DNA of 50,039 nucleotides. It comes from an uncultured Eubacteriales bacterium. Lineage in GTDB: Bacteria; Bacillota; Clostridia; Oscillospirales; CAG-272. Under the pieces are notes generated by a model. The model was not told the DNA's origin and ran no database searches. It saw only the letters and a program-made list of their open reading frames with translations. The stretch lies in NCBI GenBank assembly GCA_900546315.1, contig URCP01000010.1:1-50039 (forward strand). The letters are read 5' to 3'. Shown here piece after piece: positions 43,269-50,039 of this stretch (position 1 is the stretch's first letter; each line of letters starts with the position of its first letter). Position numbers and translations under genes: made by a program.

Positions 43269-44303
43269 ATGGAAAAGTTTACGATAAGCCGCGATGATTC
43301 GGTCTATGAGGCGTTTCCCGACGTCGCGTTGACAAAGAGCGGAAAGCTCGTCTGTGTATTCACCGAATGCAATCACCACGCCGACCGGAAGAACTCGCGG
43401 ATAGTTCTGAAAACAAGCTGTGACAGAGGCCGTAGCTGGACCGAAAAGCGCCCGCTGACCGAGCGCTCGAATGGCGGAATGTACCACAACTGCGCGAGAA
43501 TATCCCACCTGTCTGACGGAAGGCTCGCGATCGTCTGCGATATGATAAACGGAGAGAACACTGCCGATTTCGACAAAACCGTGATAAAGCTCTGGCTCAG
43601 CACGGACGAGGGAGAGAGTTGGAGCGAGCCGATGATCATTCCCGGAGCGCACGGAATCGTCCCGGACAGGCTTGTGGAGCTGAAAAGCGGCCGCTGGCTT
43701 GTCTCGGCTCATCGCCCGTCAGCGGAGCATGGGAAGCTCACGGAATATCTCAGGTATTCGGACGATCAGGGAAAGACGTGGTCTGACGAGGTGATAGTCG
43801 CGTCGGACGCGAGGTATAATCTGTGCGAGGCGTCGCTTTTAGAGGTCGCGCCGGATACTGTGGTCGCGTATCTGCGGGAGAACTCCGTTATGGGCTATGA
43901 TTGCCTCAAGGCGATATCCCGCGACGGCGGAAGGACATGGAACGGCGTATACAACGTGCCGCTCCCCGGCTGTCACAGACCGACGGCGGGCTTCCTGCGC
44001 GACGGGCGGATGCTCATCACATACCGCTTCATGCAGGGCGGAAAAGGCTGGCTCGGGACGCTCTACCAGAATACGTTCGGCGCGATACTGCCGCCGGAGT
44101 CCGCTCTCGCCGAAAAGAGAAACGACCAGTGGGCGAGAATCTTCCCGATAGATTTTGACCGCAGCCATGTTTCAGATTCAGGCTATACCGGCTGGGTGCA
44201 GTTTGACGATGGGGAGATTTACGTGGTGAACTACATAGTTGACGATTCACCGAAGGCGTTTATAAAGGGCTATTCGTTCAGAGCGGAGGAATTTTTGATA
44301 TGA
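43269..44303 (+). CDS. BNR-repeat sialidase-like protein (cytoplasmic)
   Basis: 344 residues. Four Asp-boxes: SCDRGRSW, STDEGESW, SDDQGKTW and SRDGGRTW, the mark of a six-bladed sialidase-type propeller. No signal peptide or anchor is present, so it acts inside the cell. It overlaps nanA by 4 bp, which strongly links it to N-acetylneuraminate metabolism. It could hydrolyse imported sialosides or act on a modified sialic acid. Start ATG 43269 follows GAGGAG. Catalytic residues cannot be assigned with certainty. Confidence 0.8.
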   Translation: MEKFTISRDDSVYEAFPDVALTKSGKLVCVFTECNHHADRKNSRIVLKTSCDRGRSWTEKRPLTERSNGGMYHNCARISHLSDGRLAIVCDMINGENTADFDKTVIKLWLSTDEGESWSEPMIIPGAHGIVPDRLVELKSGRWLVSAHRPSAEHGKLTEYLRYSDDQGKTWSDEVIVASDARYNLCEASLLEVAPDTVVAYLRENSVMGYDCLKAISRDGGRTWNGVYNVPLPGCHRPTAGFLRDGRMLITYRFMQGGKGWLGTLYQNTFGAILPPESALAEKRNDQWARIFPIDFDRSHVSDSGYTGWVQFDDGEIYVVNYIVDDSPKAFIKGYSFRAEEFLI

Positions 44304-45187
44304 AGAAGTTTGAGGGGATCTACACAGCGCTCCTGACGCCGTTTGATGAGAACGGAAGGATAAACGAGAACGCGCTGTCTGACCTTATCGAGTATAATCT
44401 GAAGCTCGGCGCGAATGGTTTCTATTGTTGCGGAAGCACATCCGAGGTGTTCATGCTGACCGACGATGAGCGGCGGGAGCTTATGCGTCTCTGCGCCGAA
44501 ATAATCGGGAACCGCGCCGTAAAGATAGCGCACGTCGGGGCGATAAGCGCGGATACCGCGTCTGGTCTCGCGAAATACGCCGACGAGCTCGGTTATGACG
44601 CGGTCTCGGCGGTGGCTCCGTTCTATTACGGGTTCGATACCGATGAGATCATCTCGTACTACAGGCAGATCGCGGACGCGTCCCCGCTCGGAGTGCTGGT
44701 GTACAATATACCGGCGGCGACCGGCGTCTCACTCGGTCTGCGCGAGCTTGAAAGGTTTTACGGCGGCGGAAAGTTCATCGGCGTCAAGCATACGTCGTCG
44801 GATATGTTCGCGCTCGAGGGGATAAAGTCCCGCTGGCCGGAGAAGACCGTGTTCAACGGCTATGATGAGATGCTGCTCTCGGGTCTCGCGGCGGGCGCGG
44901 ACGGCGGAATCGGGTCGACCTACAATTTCACGGCTGACCGGATGGTGAAGATAAGAAAGCTCTTCCTCGAGGGTAACGTCGGCGAGGCGAAGCGGCTCCA
45001 GCAAGGGGAGAACGAGATTGTACGCTCGCTTATAAAGGTCGGCGTGATGCCCGGCGAGAAGGCTGTGCTCGAGCTGCTCGGCATAAAGGCGGGATTCTGC
45101 CGCAGGCCGATGAAGAGGTGCACGAAGGAAGACTATGAACTGCTCGAGAGGGAGGTTCTACCGCTCGTGACGAAGATTGGAGGATAA
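44300..45187 (+). CDS. nanA: N-acetylneuraminate lyase
   Basis: 295 residues, the normal length for a DapA/NanA-family TIM-barrel aldolase. The Schiff-base Lys is in IGVKHTSSDMFALE near residue 163, the Tyr in VYNIPAATGVS, with GSTSE near the start. FNGYDEMLLSGLAAGADG followed by GIGSTYNF is the signature that separates NanA from DapA. It cleaves N-acetylneuraminate to N-acetylmannosamine and pyruvate. It overlaps the sialidase-like gene by 4 bp and is followed 4 bp later by a binding-protein gene. Confidence 0.9.
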   Translation: MKKFEGIYTALLTPFDENGRINENALSDLIEYNLKLGANGFYCCGSTSEVFMLTDDERRELMRLCAEIIGNRAVKIAHVGAISADTASGLAKYADELGYDAVSAVAPFYYGFDTDEIISYYRQIADASPLGVLVYNIPAATGVSLGLRELERFYGGGKFIGVKHTSSDMFALEGIKSRWPEKTVFNGYDEMLLSGLAAGADGGIGSTYNFTADRMVKIRKLFLEGNVGEAKRLQQGENEIVRSLIKVGVMPGEKAVLELLGIKAGFCRRPMKRCTKEDYELLEREVLPLVTKIGG

Positions 45188-45191
45188 GAAA

Positions 45192-46622
45192 ATGAAAAGA
45201 TATATCGCGCTTTTCCTGCTCGCGGCGATCCTGGCGGGAAGCGTATCCTGCGGCGGTGAGGGAACGACCGCGCTGACAAGCGGGACTGAGGACACCGAAA
45301 CGACGACGGCCGCGGAGACCGAGGCGAATATTTACGAGAAGCTGAGAAATATCGATCTTGACGGGTATGAGTTCAATATTCTGACGTATGACACCAGCAA
45401 CTGGGACGCTTTTATCGCTCCGGAAACCGAGACCGGAGACGTGCTGAACGACACCGCTTTCAAGAGAAATCTTGAAGTCGAGAATCTGCTTAATGTCGCT
45501 ATAACCGTGCAGAAAGAAGACATAGAAAAGTATGAGACAACATTCCGGAATCTTGTGATGTCCGGAGACGCTGAAAGTATTGACCTCATTGTCTTATGGT
45601 CGCCCGGACAGAGGATAAAGTATATCACGGAAAATCTGGCGTATGACTGGCGGAAGCTGCCATATGTTGATCTTGACGCAGAATACTATAATAAAACAGC
45701 GAACGAGGCATATACGGTGGACGGAAAGCAGTACTTCGCGGTGTCGGACTTCACCTACGCTATACAGCAGCACTGGAGAATACTTTTCAGCAAGAGGCTC
45801 GCGGCGGATTTTAGTGTATCTTCGCCGTATGACGCCGTCTTCGATGGAACATGGACCTTTGACAGGCTTGTCTCGGATATAAAGAATGTCACGGTCGATC
45901 TCAATTCGAACGGGAAAGCCGATCTTGAAGACAGGTTCGGACTTATCGCCAACCCGCATACCACGGCGGCGTTCATGTTCGGTTTTGGCGAGAGCCCGGT
46001 CATGTTCGGAGACAATGGCGCTGAATTCAGCTTGAATACAGAGAGCTTTACGGACAAGATAACGAAGCTCGTCGGTCTGTGCGACAATCCGGACGTTTTT
46101 ATCAACAAGAACGGCAACGATCAGTATCAGAATTTCTATGCCGGAAACTCGCTTTATATGCCGTACAGCTCGGATCCCGCGCTTCTGCGTGAAATTGATG
46201 TCGATTTCGGCTATCTGCCATACCCGAAGTGGGACGAGGCACAGGAGAACTACGTCGTCTGGGCGGCCGGCGGCATGATGGCTCTGCCGTCGACGCTGAA
46301 TAACCCTGAACGCTCAGGAGCGGTTGTCGAGGCGCTCTCGATAGCTTCCGGGAAGTACCTGAAAGACGCTTTTGTTGAGAAGTACATCGAGGGAAAGGTG
46401 CTCCGCGACGATGAGTCGGTGAAGGTCTACCGCATGATGCGTGAGAACATGACGTATGAGGTCAGCTACAATCTCGACCCGTCCGGAAAGCTCACCGACC
46501 TCGCGTACTACAGATATTTCATCACGAATAAGTCGACGGATACAGCGTCCTATTGGGCGAAGAATTCCGAGAAGATCATAAACAGCTACTCCGATTTCCT
46601 AGCGTCTGTCGGACAGGACTGA
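45192..46622 (+). CDS. Extracellular solute-binding lipoprotein (sialic-acid operon)
   Basis: 476 residues. Lipobox AGSVSC; the start MKRY follows GGAGGATAAG, which lies within the end of nanA. It shares NDTAFKRNLEVENLLNV, DLNSNGKADLEDRFG and LPYPKWDEAQENYVV with the other binding proteins, but the DxxxPWW patch is replaced by DLDAEYY, so its ligand pocket probably differs. Its place after nanA makes a sialic acid the most likely ligand. No permease gene follows before the terminator. Confidence 0.86.
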   Translation: MKRYIALFLLAAILAGSVSCGGEGTTALTSGTEDTETTTAAETEANIYEKLRNIDLDGYEFNILTYDTSNWDAFIAPETETGDVLNDTAFKRNLEVENLLNVAITVQKEDIEKYETTFRNLVMSGDAESIDLIVLWSPGQRIKYITENLAYDWRKLPYVDLDAEYYNKTANEAYTVDGKQYFAVSDFTYAIQQHWRILFSKRLAADFSVSSPYDAVFDGTWTFDRLVSDIKNVTVDLNSNGKADLEDRFGLIANPHTTAAFMFGFGESPVMFGDNGAEFSLNTESFTDKITKLVGLCDNPDVFINKNGNDQYQNFYAGNSLYMPYSSDPALLREIDVDFGYLPYPKWDEAQENYVVWAAGGMMALPSTLNNPERSGAVVEALSIASGKYLKDAFVEKYIEGKVLRDDESVKVYRMMRENMTYEVSYNLDPSGKLTDLAYYRYFITNKSTDTASYWAKNSEKIINSYSDFLASVGQD

Positions 46623-46635
46623 GACAGCAAAATAA

Positions 46636-46670
46636 GAAAGGCATCCGTTTTTGGATGCCTTTCTGCTATG
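46636..46670. terminator. Bidirectional terminator between convergent operons
   Basis: GAAAGGCATCC pairs with GGATGCCTTTC around GTTTTT. T-rich sequence follows on the minus side and CTGCT on the plus side; it ends the sialic-acid operon and the Gfo/Idh gene. Confidence 0.82.
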
Positions 46671-47756
46671 TCAGAACTCTATTTCGCGTCCTTCTTCCGC
46701 GGACTTTACTGCCGCCTCAATAACCCTGAAGCACCTGAGCACGCTTTCCGGTGTGACGATGAGCTTTTCTTTCCCGTCGAGCGCACCGGCGATGTTCTTG
46801 TACACCGCCGCCCAGTCCTGCGGGATGGGGGTGACAGGCAGGTCGACCGTCTCCCACTCGTCTACGCGGAACATCTTCTGCGGGCGGGTCTCCTTTCGGT
46901 CCGGCTCATAGTACGGGCTGAGCGTGTCGTCAGTATGCGAGCGCTTTATGCGCATGAGTCCGGCTCCGTTCCCTTCGATGTCCTTGACTGTTATCATGCC
47001 GTCGGAGCCGATCACGGTCCATTTCGGGAGGGGCATCGGGGCGAAGGACGTGGCTTCAACCTGCGCCGTCAGACCGCTTTCAAACCTGATGAGCACCTTG
47101 CTGTAGTCGTCGGTCTCCTCGGAGCGTATGCGCTCGATCTGCGCCCAGACCGACTTTACCGGCTCGTTTATGAGATACAGCGTCTGGTCGAGCACATGGA
47201 CGCCCCAGTCGAGCATGAGTCCGCCGCCGTGATTTTTAAATCTCCTCCATCCGAACATCTGCCCGGTGGAGCCCTCGCCGCCTCCGACGCGGTTTTCTAC
47301 CGTGAATATCCTTCCTATGTCGAACTTTTCGAGCGCTTCCTTTACGATGAGCAGGTCGCGGTCGACGCGGCGGTTCTGGTGGAAGGTCAGGAGTTTTCCG
47401 GACTTTTTCGCTGTATCGATCATTTTCTCAATCTCGCCCGAGGACAGTCCCGCGGGCTTTTCGCACAGGACGTTGTATCCGGCGTCAAGCGCGGCGCAGG
47501 TGTACGGGCAGTGGAACTGATTGCTCGTCGCGACGACGACGAGGTCGAAGAGCTTTGAATCGAGAAAATCCTTCAGGTTATCGAAAGCCCTGAGTCCTCT
47601 CGATTCGGCAATGGCGCGCTTTCCCGGGTCGATGTCGAACACCGCCGCCGGGGCGAACGGGACGTCGTCACGCATCGCGGTGTCATAGTGGTATCCTCCC
47701 GCCATGCAGCCGAAGCCTATGTATCCGATTTTGTGTGGTTTTGTGACAGAATTCAT
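46671..47756 (-). CDS. Gfo/Idh/MocA family oxidoreductase (second)
   Basis: 361 residues. NAD(P) site KIGYIGFGCMAGGYHYD, VLCEKPAGLSSGE, and MLDWGVHVLDQTL in the C-terminal domain. Similar in plan to the protein at 34678 but clearly divergent. Strong promoter upstream and terminator downstream make it monocistronic. It lies between the nanA operon and the KDGal cluster, so its substrate could be a sialic-acid derivative or a sugar acid precursor. RBS AAAGGCGG. Confidence 0.87.
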   Translation of the reverse strand: MNSVTKPHKIGYIGFGCMAGGYHYDTAMRDDVPFAPAAVFDIDPGKRAIAESRGLRAFDNLKDFLDSKLFDLVVVATSNQFHCPYTCAALDAGYNVLCEKPAGLSSGEIEKMIDTAKKSGKLLTFHQNRRVDRDLLIVKEALEKFDIGRIFTVENRVGGGEGSTGQMFGWRRFKNHGGGLMLDWGVHVLDQTLYLINEPVKSVWAQIERIRSEETDDYSKVLIRFESGLTAQVEATSFAPMPLPKWTVIGSDGMITVKDIEGNGAGLMRIKRSHTDDTLSPYYEPDRKETRPQKMFRVDEWETVDLPVTPIPQDWAAVYKNIAGALDGKEKLIVTPESVLRCFRVIEAAVKSAEEGREIEF

Positions 47757-47791
47757 GAAGTGACCGCCTTTCGCTGCTTGATCATGTCGGA

Positions 47792-47820
47792 ATTATACCA
47801 CATATACGGCGAAGTGTCAA
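47792..47820 (-). promoter_or_regulatory. Sigma-A promoter of the second Gfo/Idh gene
   Basis: Minus strand TTGACA (47820-47815), 17-bp spacer, TATAAT (47797-47792), with TGTGG before the -10. Confidence 0.88.
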
Positions 47821-47858
47821 TGTGATTTTCGCATAATAATATGGATTTTCCGACACAA

Positions 47859-48827
47859 TCACCCGCGGACAATCGCCTCGGCGCCGATTGCAGAGCACTC
47901 TTCCGCGAGCCTGTTGTCAAGCGCCGTGACCTCGCATCTTCTGCCAAGCAGGCACGCGAGCGCCGATCTGAACGGGTCGGACCCGCCGATAACAACTCTC
48001 TCCGACTCTGCCGCCGCGATAACATCCTCGCGCAGCACGGCGCCTGTCAGGAACGCGTAGAGCTTTTCAGGGGATGTCCCGGCAAAGTTCGCCATCACAC
48101 GTATCTTGAAAAGCGCGTCCCCGAGACCGTTCCGCCCGGCGAAGTCAAAACCCTCGCGCAGCCATTCCTCGTCCGCTTTCCCGGGAAATATGTTCCCGAT
48201 CGAGTGGGAGAGTATCGTGTTCTCGGCGATTGCCCGGATGAGCTCGCCGGAGATTGATGTCCGGAAGCCGGTTATCCTGCCGGCGCTGTCCGTGCGTATG
48301 AGTTTCATGTGCGAGCCGGGAAGTATGACGGTCGTGTTTTCGCCGATGACGCTGGGGAAGGCTTCCGTGATGCCGACGAGCTCGGTCTCCTCGCCGCGCA
48401 TTATGTCGCAGTCTGTCGCCGATCTGCATATCTCCGCGGCGCTCATGTTCTGTGTGAACGCGTCTGTCCCGAATGTCCGCACGCCGGGAATGAAGTACAT
48501 GGGTATCCCGGTGATCTCAGGCATATCTGCACGGACGGCGGCTTGTCTCAGTTCTTCTTTTCCCGCCGGGGCGAGAATGTGCGGTATGTCTTTAAGACCG
48601 CTCTCGCTGCCGATCATCCCGGAGAGGGCGACGGCGGTTATGTCGTTCTCCGAAAGGCGGTTCCGCGCCAGAAGTTCTTTTATCCCGTCCCTGACGGTTT
48701 CGCGCAGCGGCGTGCCGTCGAGGCTGTCCCTCGCTCCGACGCGGGTCTTTATCCGGTCTCTGATTGTCTTGTCACTGACGAGGGAGATTCTTGTGTTCGT
48801 TGTTCCGCCGTCTATGGTTATGATCAT
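47859..48827 (-). CDS. dgoK: 2-dehydro-3-deoxygalactonokinase
   Basis: 322 residues. N-terminal phosphate loop IITIDGGTTNTRISLV, VALSGMIGSESGL, and ILPGSHMKLIRTDS with SGELIRAI, the usual DgoK blocks. It phosphorylates 2-keto-3-deoxy-galactonate for cleavage by the aldolase encoded just upstream. The start at 48827 follows GGAGCGG; one at 48851 would overlap the aldolase stop. Gene order aldolase-kinase behind an IclR regulator is typical of galactonate or galacturonate-derived KDGal use. Confidence 0.9.
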   Translation of the reverse strand: MIITIDGGTTNTRISLVSDKTIRDRIKTRVGARDSLDGTPLRETVRDGIKELLARNRLSENDITAVALSGMIGSESGLKDIPHILAPAGKEELRQAAVRADMPEITGIPMYFIPGVRTFGTDAFTQNMSAAEICRSATDCDIMRGEETELVGITEAFPSVIGENTTVILPGSHMKLIRTDSAGRITGFRTSISGELIRAIAENTILSHSIGNIFPGKADEEWLREGFDFAGRNGLGDALFKIRVMANFAGTSPEKLYAFLTGAVLREDVIAAAESERVVIGGSDPFRSALACLLGRRCEVTALDNRLAEECSAIGAEAIVRG

Positions 48828-48843
48828 TCTGTCGCCGCTCCGC

Positions 48844-49509
48844 TCAGTCACGCTCGTTTTCCCCCGTGCCGGCGGCGTCAGCCCATAACCTTGCGTTCAT
48901 GGCTATCTCGTCAAAGCGCTTTTCCTCACAGAGCTTCCGGTTCGCGATTCCGCCACCGACGCCGAAGCCGACACATCCGGCGTCAAGATACTTCCCGGTG
49001 TCCTCACGGGAGACGCCTCCGACGGCGAGGAGCTTCACGCCGTTCAGCGGCGCGAGTATGCTCTTTACGTATTCCGGACCGAGAGAAGAGACGGGGAACA
49101 GCTTGACATAGTCCGCGCCCGCCTGCTCAGCCGCCACGACCTCGGACGGTGTGAAGGCGCCTGGAATCGAGATCATCCCGAACTGTTTCGTCTGTCCGAT
49201 GATCAGCGGGTCGGTGTTCGGTGAGATTATGAATTCCGCTCCGGCTCCGGACGCGAGCATGAGTTCCCGCACGGTCGTGACGGTACCGGCTCCAACACGC
49301 ATCTTACCTGACATATGGGTGACCGCGCGCTTTATGTCGGCGGCGGTCTTTTCGGCGGGGTAGAGACCGGAGTTGTCGAAGGTGATCTCCGCGAGCCTTA
49401 TTCCGTTGTCGGAGAGTATATCGAGAACGTGACAGAGGTCGTCGGAGGGTATCCCGCGCAGGATGGCGATGAGACGGGTCTTTTCTATGAGTTTTCCGAA
49501 TGATTCCAT
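48844..49509 (-). CDS. KDPG/KDPGal aldolase (class I)
   Basis: 221 residues. Barrel motifs: IAILRGIPSDDL, LAEITFDNSG with the catalytic Glu, GAGTVTTV, FIISPNTDP, ADYVKLFPVS with the Schiff-base Lys, and LLAVGGVSRED. It splits phosphorylated 2-keto-3-deoxy sugar acid into pyruvate and glyceraldehyde-3-phosphate. Coupling with dgoK argues for the galactonate form (dgoA) rather than Eda, but sequence alone does not decide. RBS AAAGGAAC. It is 21 bp downstream of the IclR gene. Confidence 0.9.
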   Translation of the reverse strand: MESFGKLIEKTRLIAILRGIPSDDLCHVLDILSDNGIRLAEITFDNSGLYPAEKTAADIKRAVTHMSGKMRVGAGTVTTVRELMLASGAGAEFIISPNTDPLIIGQTKQFGMISIPGAFTPSEVVAAEQAGADYVKLFPVSSLGPEYVKSILAPLNGVKLLAVGGVSREDTGKYLDAGCVGFGVGGGIANRKLCEEKRFDEIAMNARLWADAAGTGENERD

Positions 49510-49530
49510 TTTGGTGTTCCTTTCTTTATA

Positions 49531-50039
49531 TCAGTAGAGCTCGTTTCCGCGCCAGCCGAGACCGCGGGAGATTTCCTTGGCGGCGGCGATAACCTCGCGC
49601 GTCGCTCTTTCTTTCATCCCGTCCGTGAACGCTGCGTCGAGCATCGAGACGCTGACGGCGGCGACCGGTTCGTTGTCTCTCCCCCTGACCGGAGCGGCTG
49701 CACAGCGGACGTATGAGTTGTCCTCGCCCATGTCGTAGGCGCAGCCGCGTTTTCTGATTTCCTGAATTTCGTCGAGGAGCGCCTCGGTCGTGTTTATTGT
49801 TGTGTCTGTGCGCGGCGGCATACCTCTCGCGGCGATTTCACGCACTCTTTCCTCAGGCATTGCGGCGAGCAGGGCCTTTCCGAGACCTGTCAGGTACATG
49901 AAGTTTTTCGCGCCGATGTTGCAGGTCGAACGTATCGGCTGTGAGGACTCAACTTTATCGAGATATATGATGTACCCGCCCTCCTCGACCGCGAGGTAGC
50001 AGGTTTCGCCGAGACTGTCTCTGAGAGACGTGAGTATCG
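49531..50039 (-). CDS. IclR-family regulator, partial (5' end beyond the window)
   Basis: 169 residues of the effector-binding domain are visible: DSLGETCYLAVEEGGYIIYL, QPIRSTCNIGAKNFMYLT, GLGKALLAAMPEE, RKRGCAYDMGEDN and AAVSVSMLDAAF. The winged-helix N-terminus lies beyond the window edge. IclR proteins often control sugar-acid operons and sit first in them; here it heads the aldolase-kinase genes and is probably their regulator, with a sugar acid as effector. Confidence 0.9.
   Translation of the reverse strand, partial: ILTSLRDSLGETCYLAVEEGGYIIYLDKVESSQPIRSTCNIGAKNFMYLTGLGKALLAAMPEERVREIAARGMPPRTDTTINTTEALLDEIQEIRKRGCAYDMGEDNSYVRCAAAPVRGRDNEPVAAVSVSMLDAAFTDGMKERATREVIAAAKEISRGLGWRGNELY

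Overview
The window appears to come from an uncultured, GC-rich member of the Clostridia, probably a gut or rumen organism near Oscillospirales or Christensenellales; the rank is inference. Supporting signs are Gram-positive sortase pilins and SLH domains, lipoprotein binding proteins, GGAGG-type ribosome sites, and many sigma-A promoters with 17-bp spacers and extended -10 boxes. Roughly the first 550 bases do not fit. They are very AT-rich and encode, on the minus strand, the C-terminal part of a clostridial SpoIIGA protease. The join with a 5'-truncated surface-protein gene looks like an assembly chimera.

Layout. (1) 0.57-8.0 kb is a sortase-assembled pilus locus: vWA tip adhesin, major pilin, class C sortase, minor pilin, second sortase. 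(2) 8.2-20.5 kb holds three solute-binding lipoproteins, a GH127-like and a GH2 cytoplasmic glycosidase, an FAD oxidoreductase and two AraC regulators. (3) 20.5-32.6 kb is mixed: a TSUP exporter, a GpsA-like dehydrogenase, an SLH surface protein, an orphan glycyl-radical activase, an HxlR-GH2-metallophosphoesterase operon divergent from a degenerate metallo-beta-lactamase-fold gene, a membrane protein and PepF. (4) 32.7-46.6 kb is a divergent sialic-acid/amino-sugar region. The minus arm has a binding protein, EamA transporter, BNR sialidase-like protein, TIM-barrel isomerase, Gfo/Idh oxidoreductase, NagA and ROK kinase, with an amidohydrolase upstream. The plus arm has two AraC regulators, a second sialidase-like protein, N-acetylneuraminate lyase and a binding protein. 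(5) 46.7-50.0 kb holds another Gfo/Idh oxidoreductase and a KDGal kinase - KDPGal aldolase - IclR cluster cut by the window end.

How it fits together. The cell is probably a glycan scavenger. Lipoproteins capture oligosaccharides or sialylated and uronate-type sugars, permeases encoded elsewhere import them, cytoplasmic glycosidases and oxidoreductases convert them, and AraC, HxlR and IclR regulators control expression. Five binding proteins occur without any ABC permease gene. One divergent binding-protein/AraC pair appears twice, 20 kb apart. The sialic-acid region has NanA, NagA and a ROK kinase but no recognisable NanE or NagB. It does have oxidoreductases, a sugar isomerase and two sialidase-like proteins without signal peptides, which makes it the best candidate for an unusual pathway. 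No tRNA, rRNA, CRISPR array, transposase or phage gene was seen, and no gene-free stretch exceeds about 300 bases.
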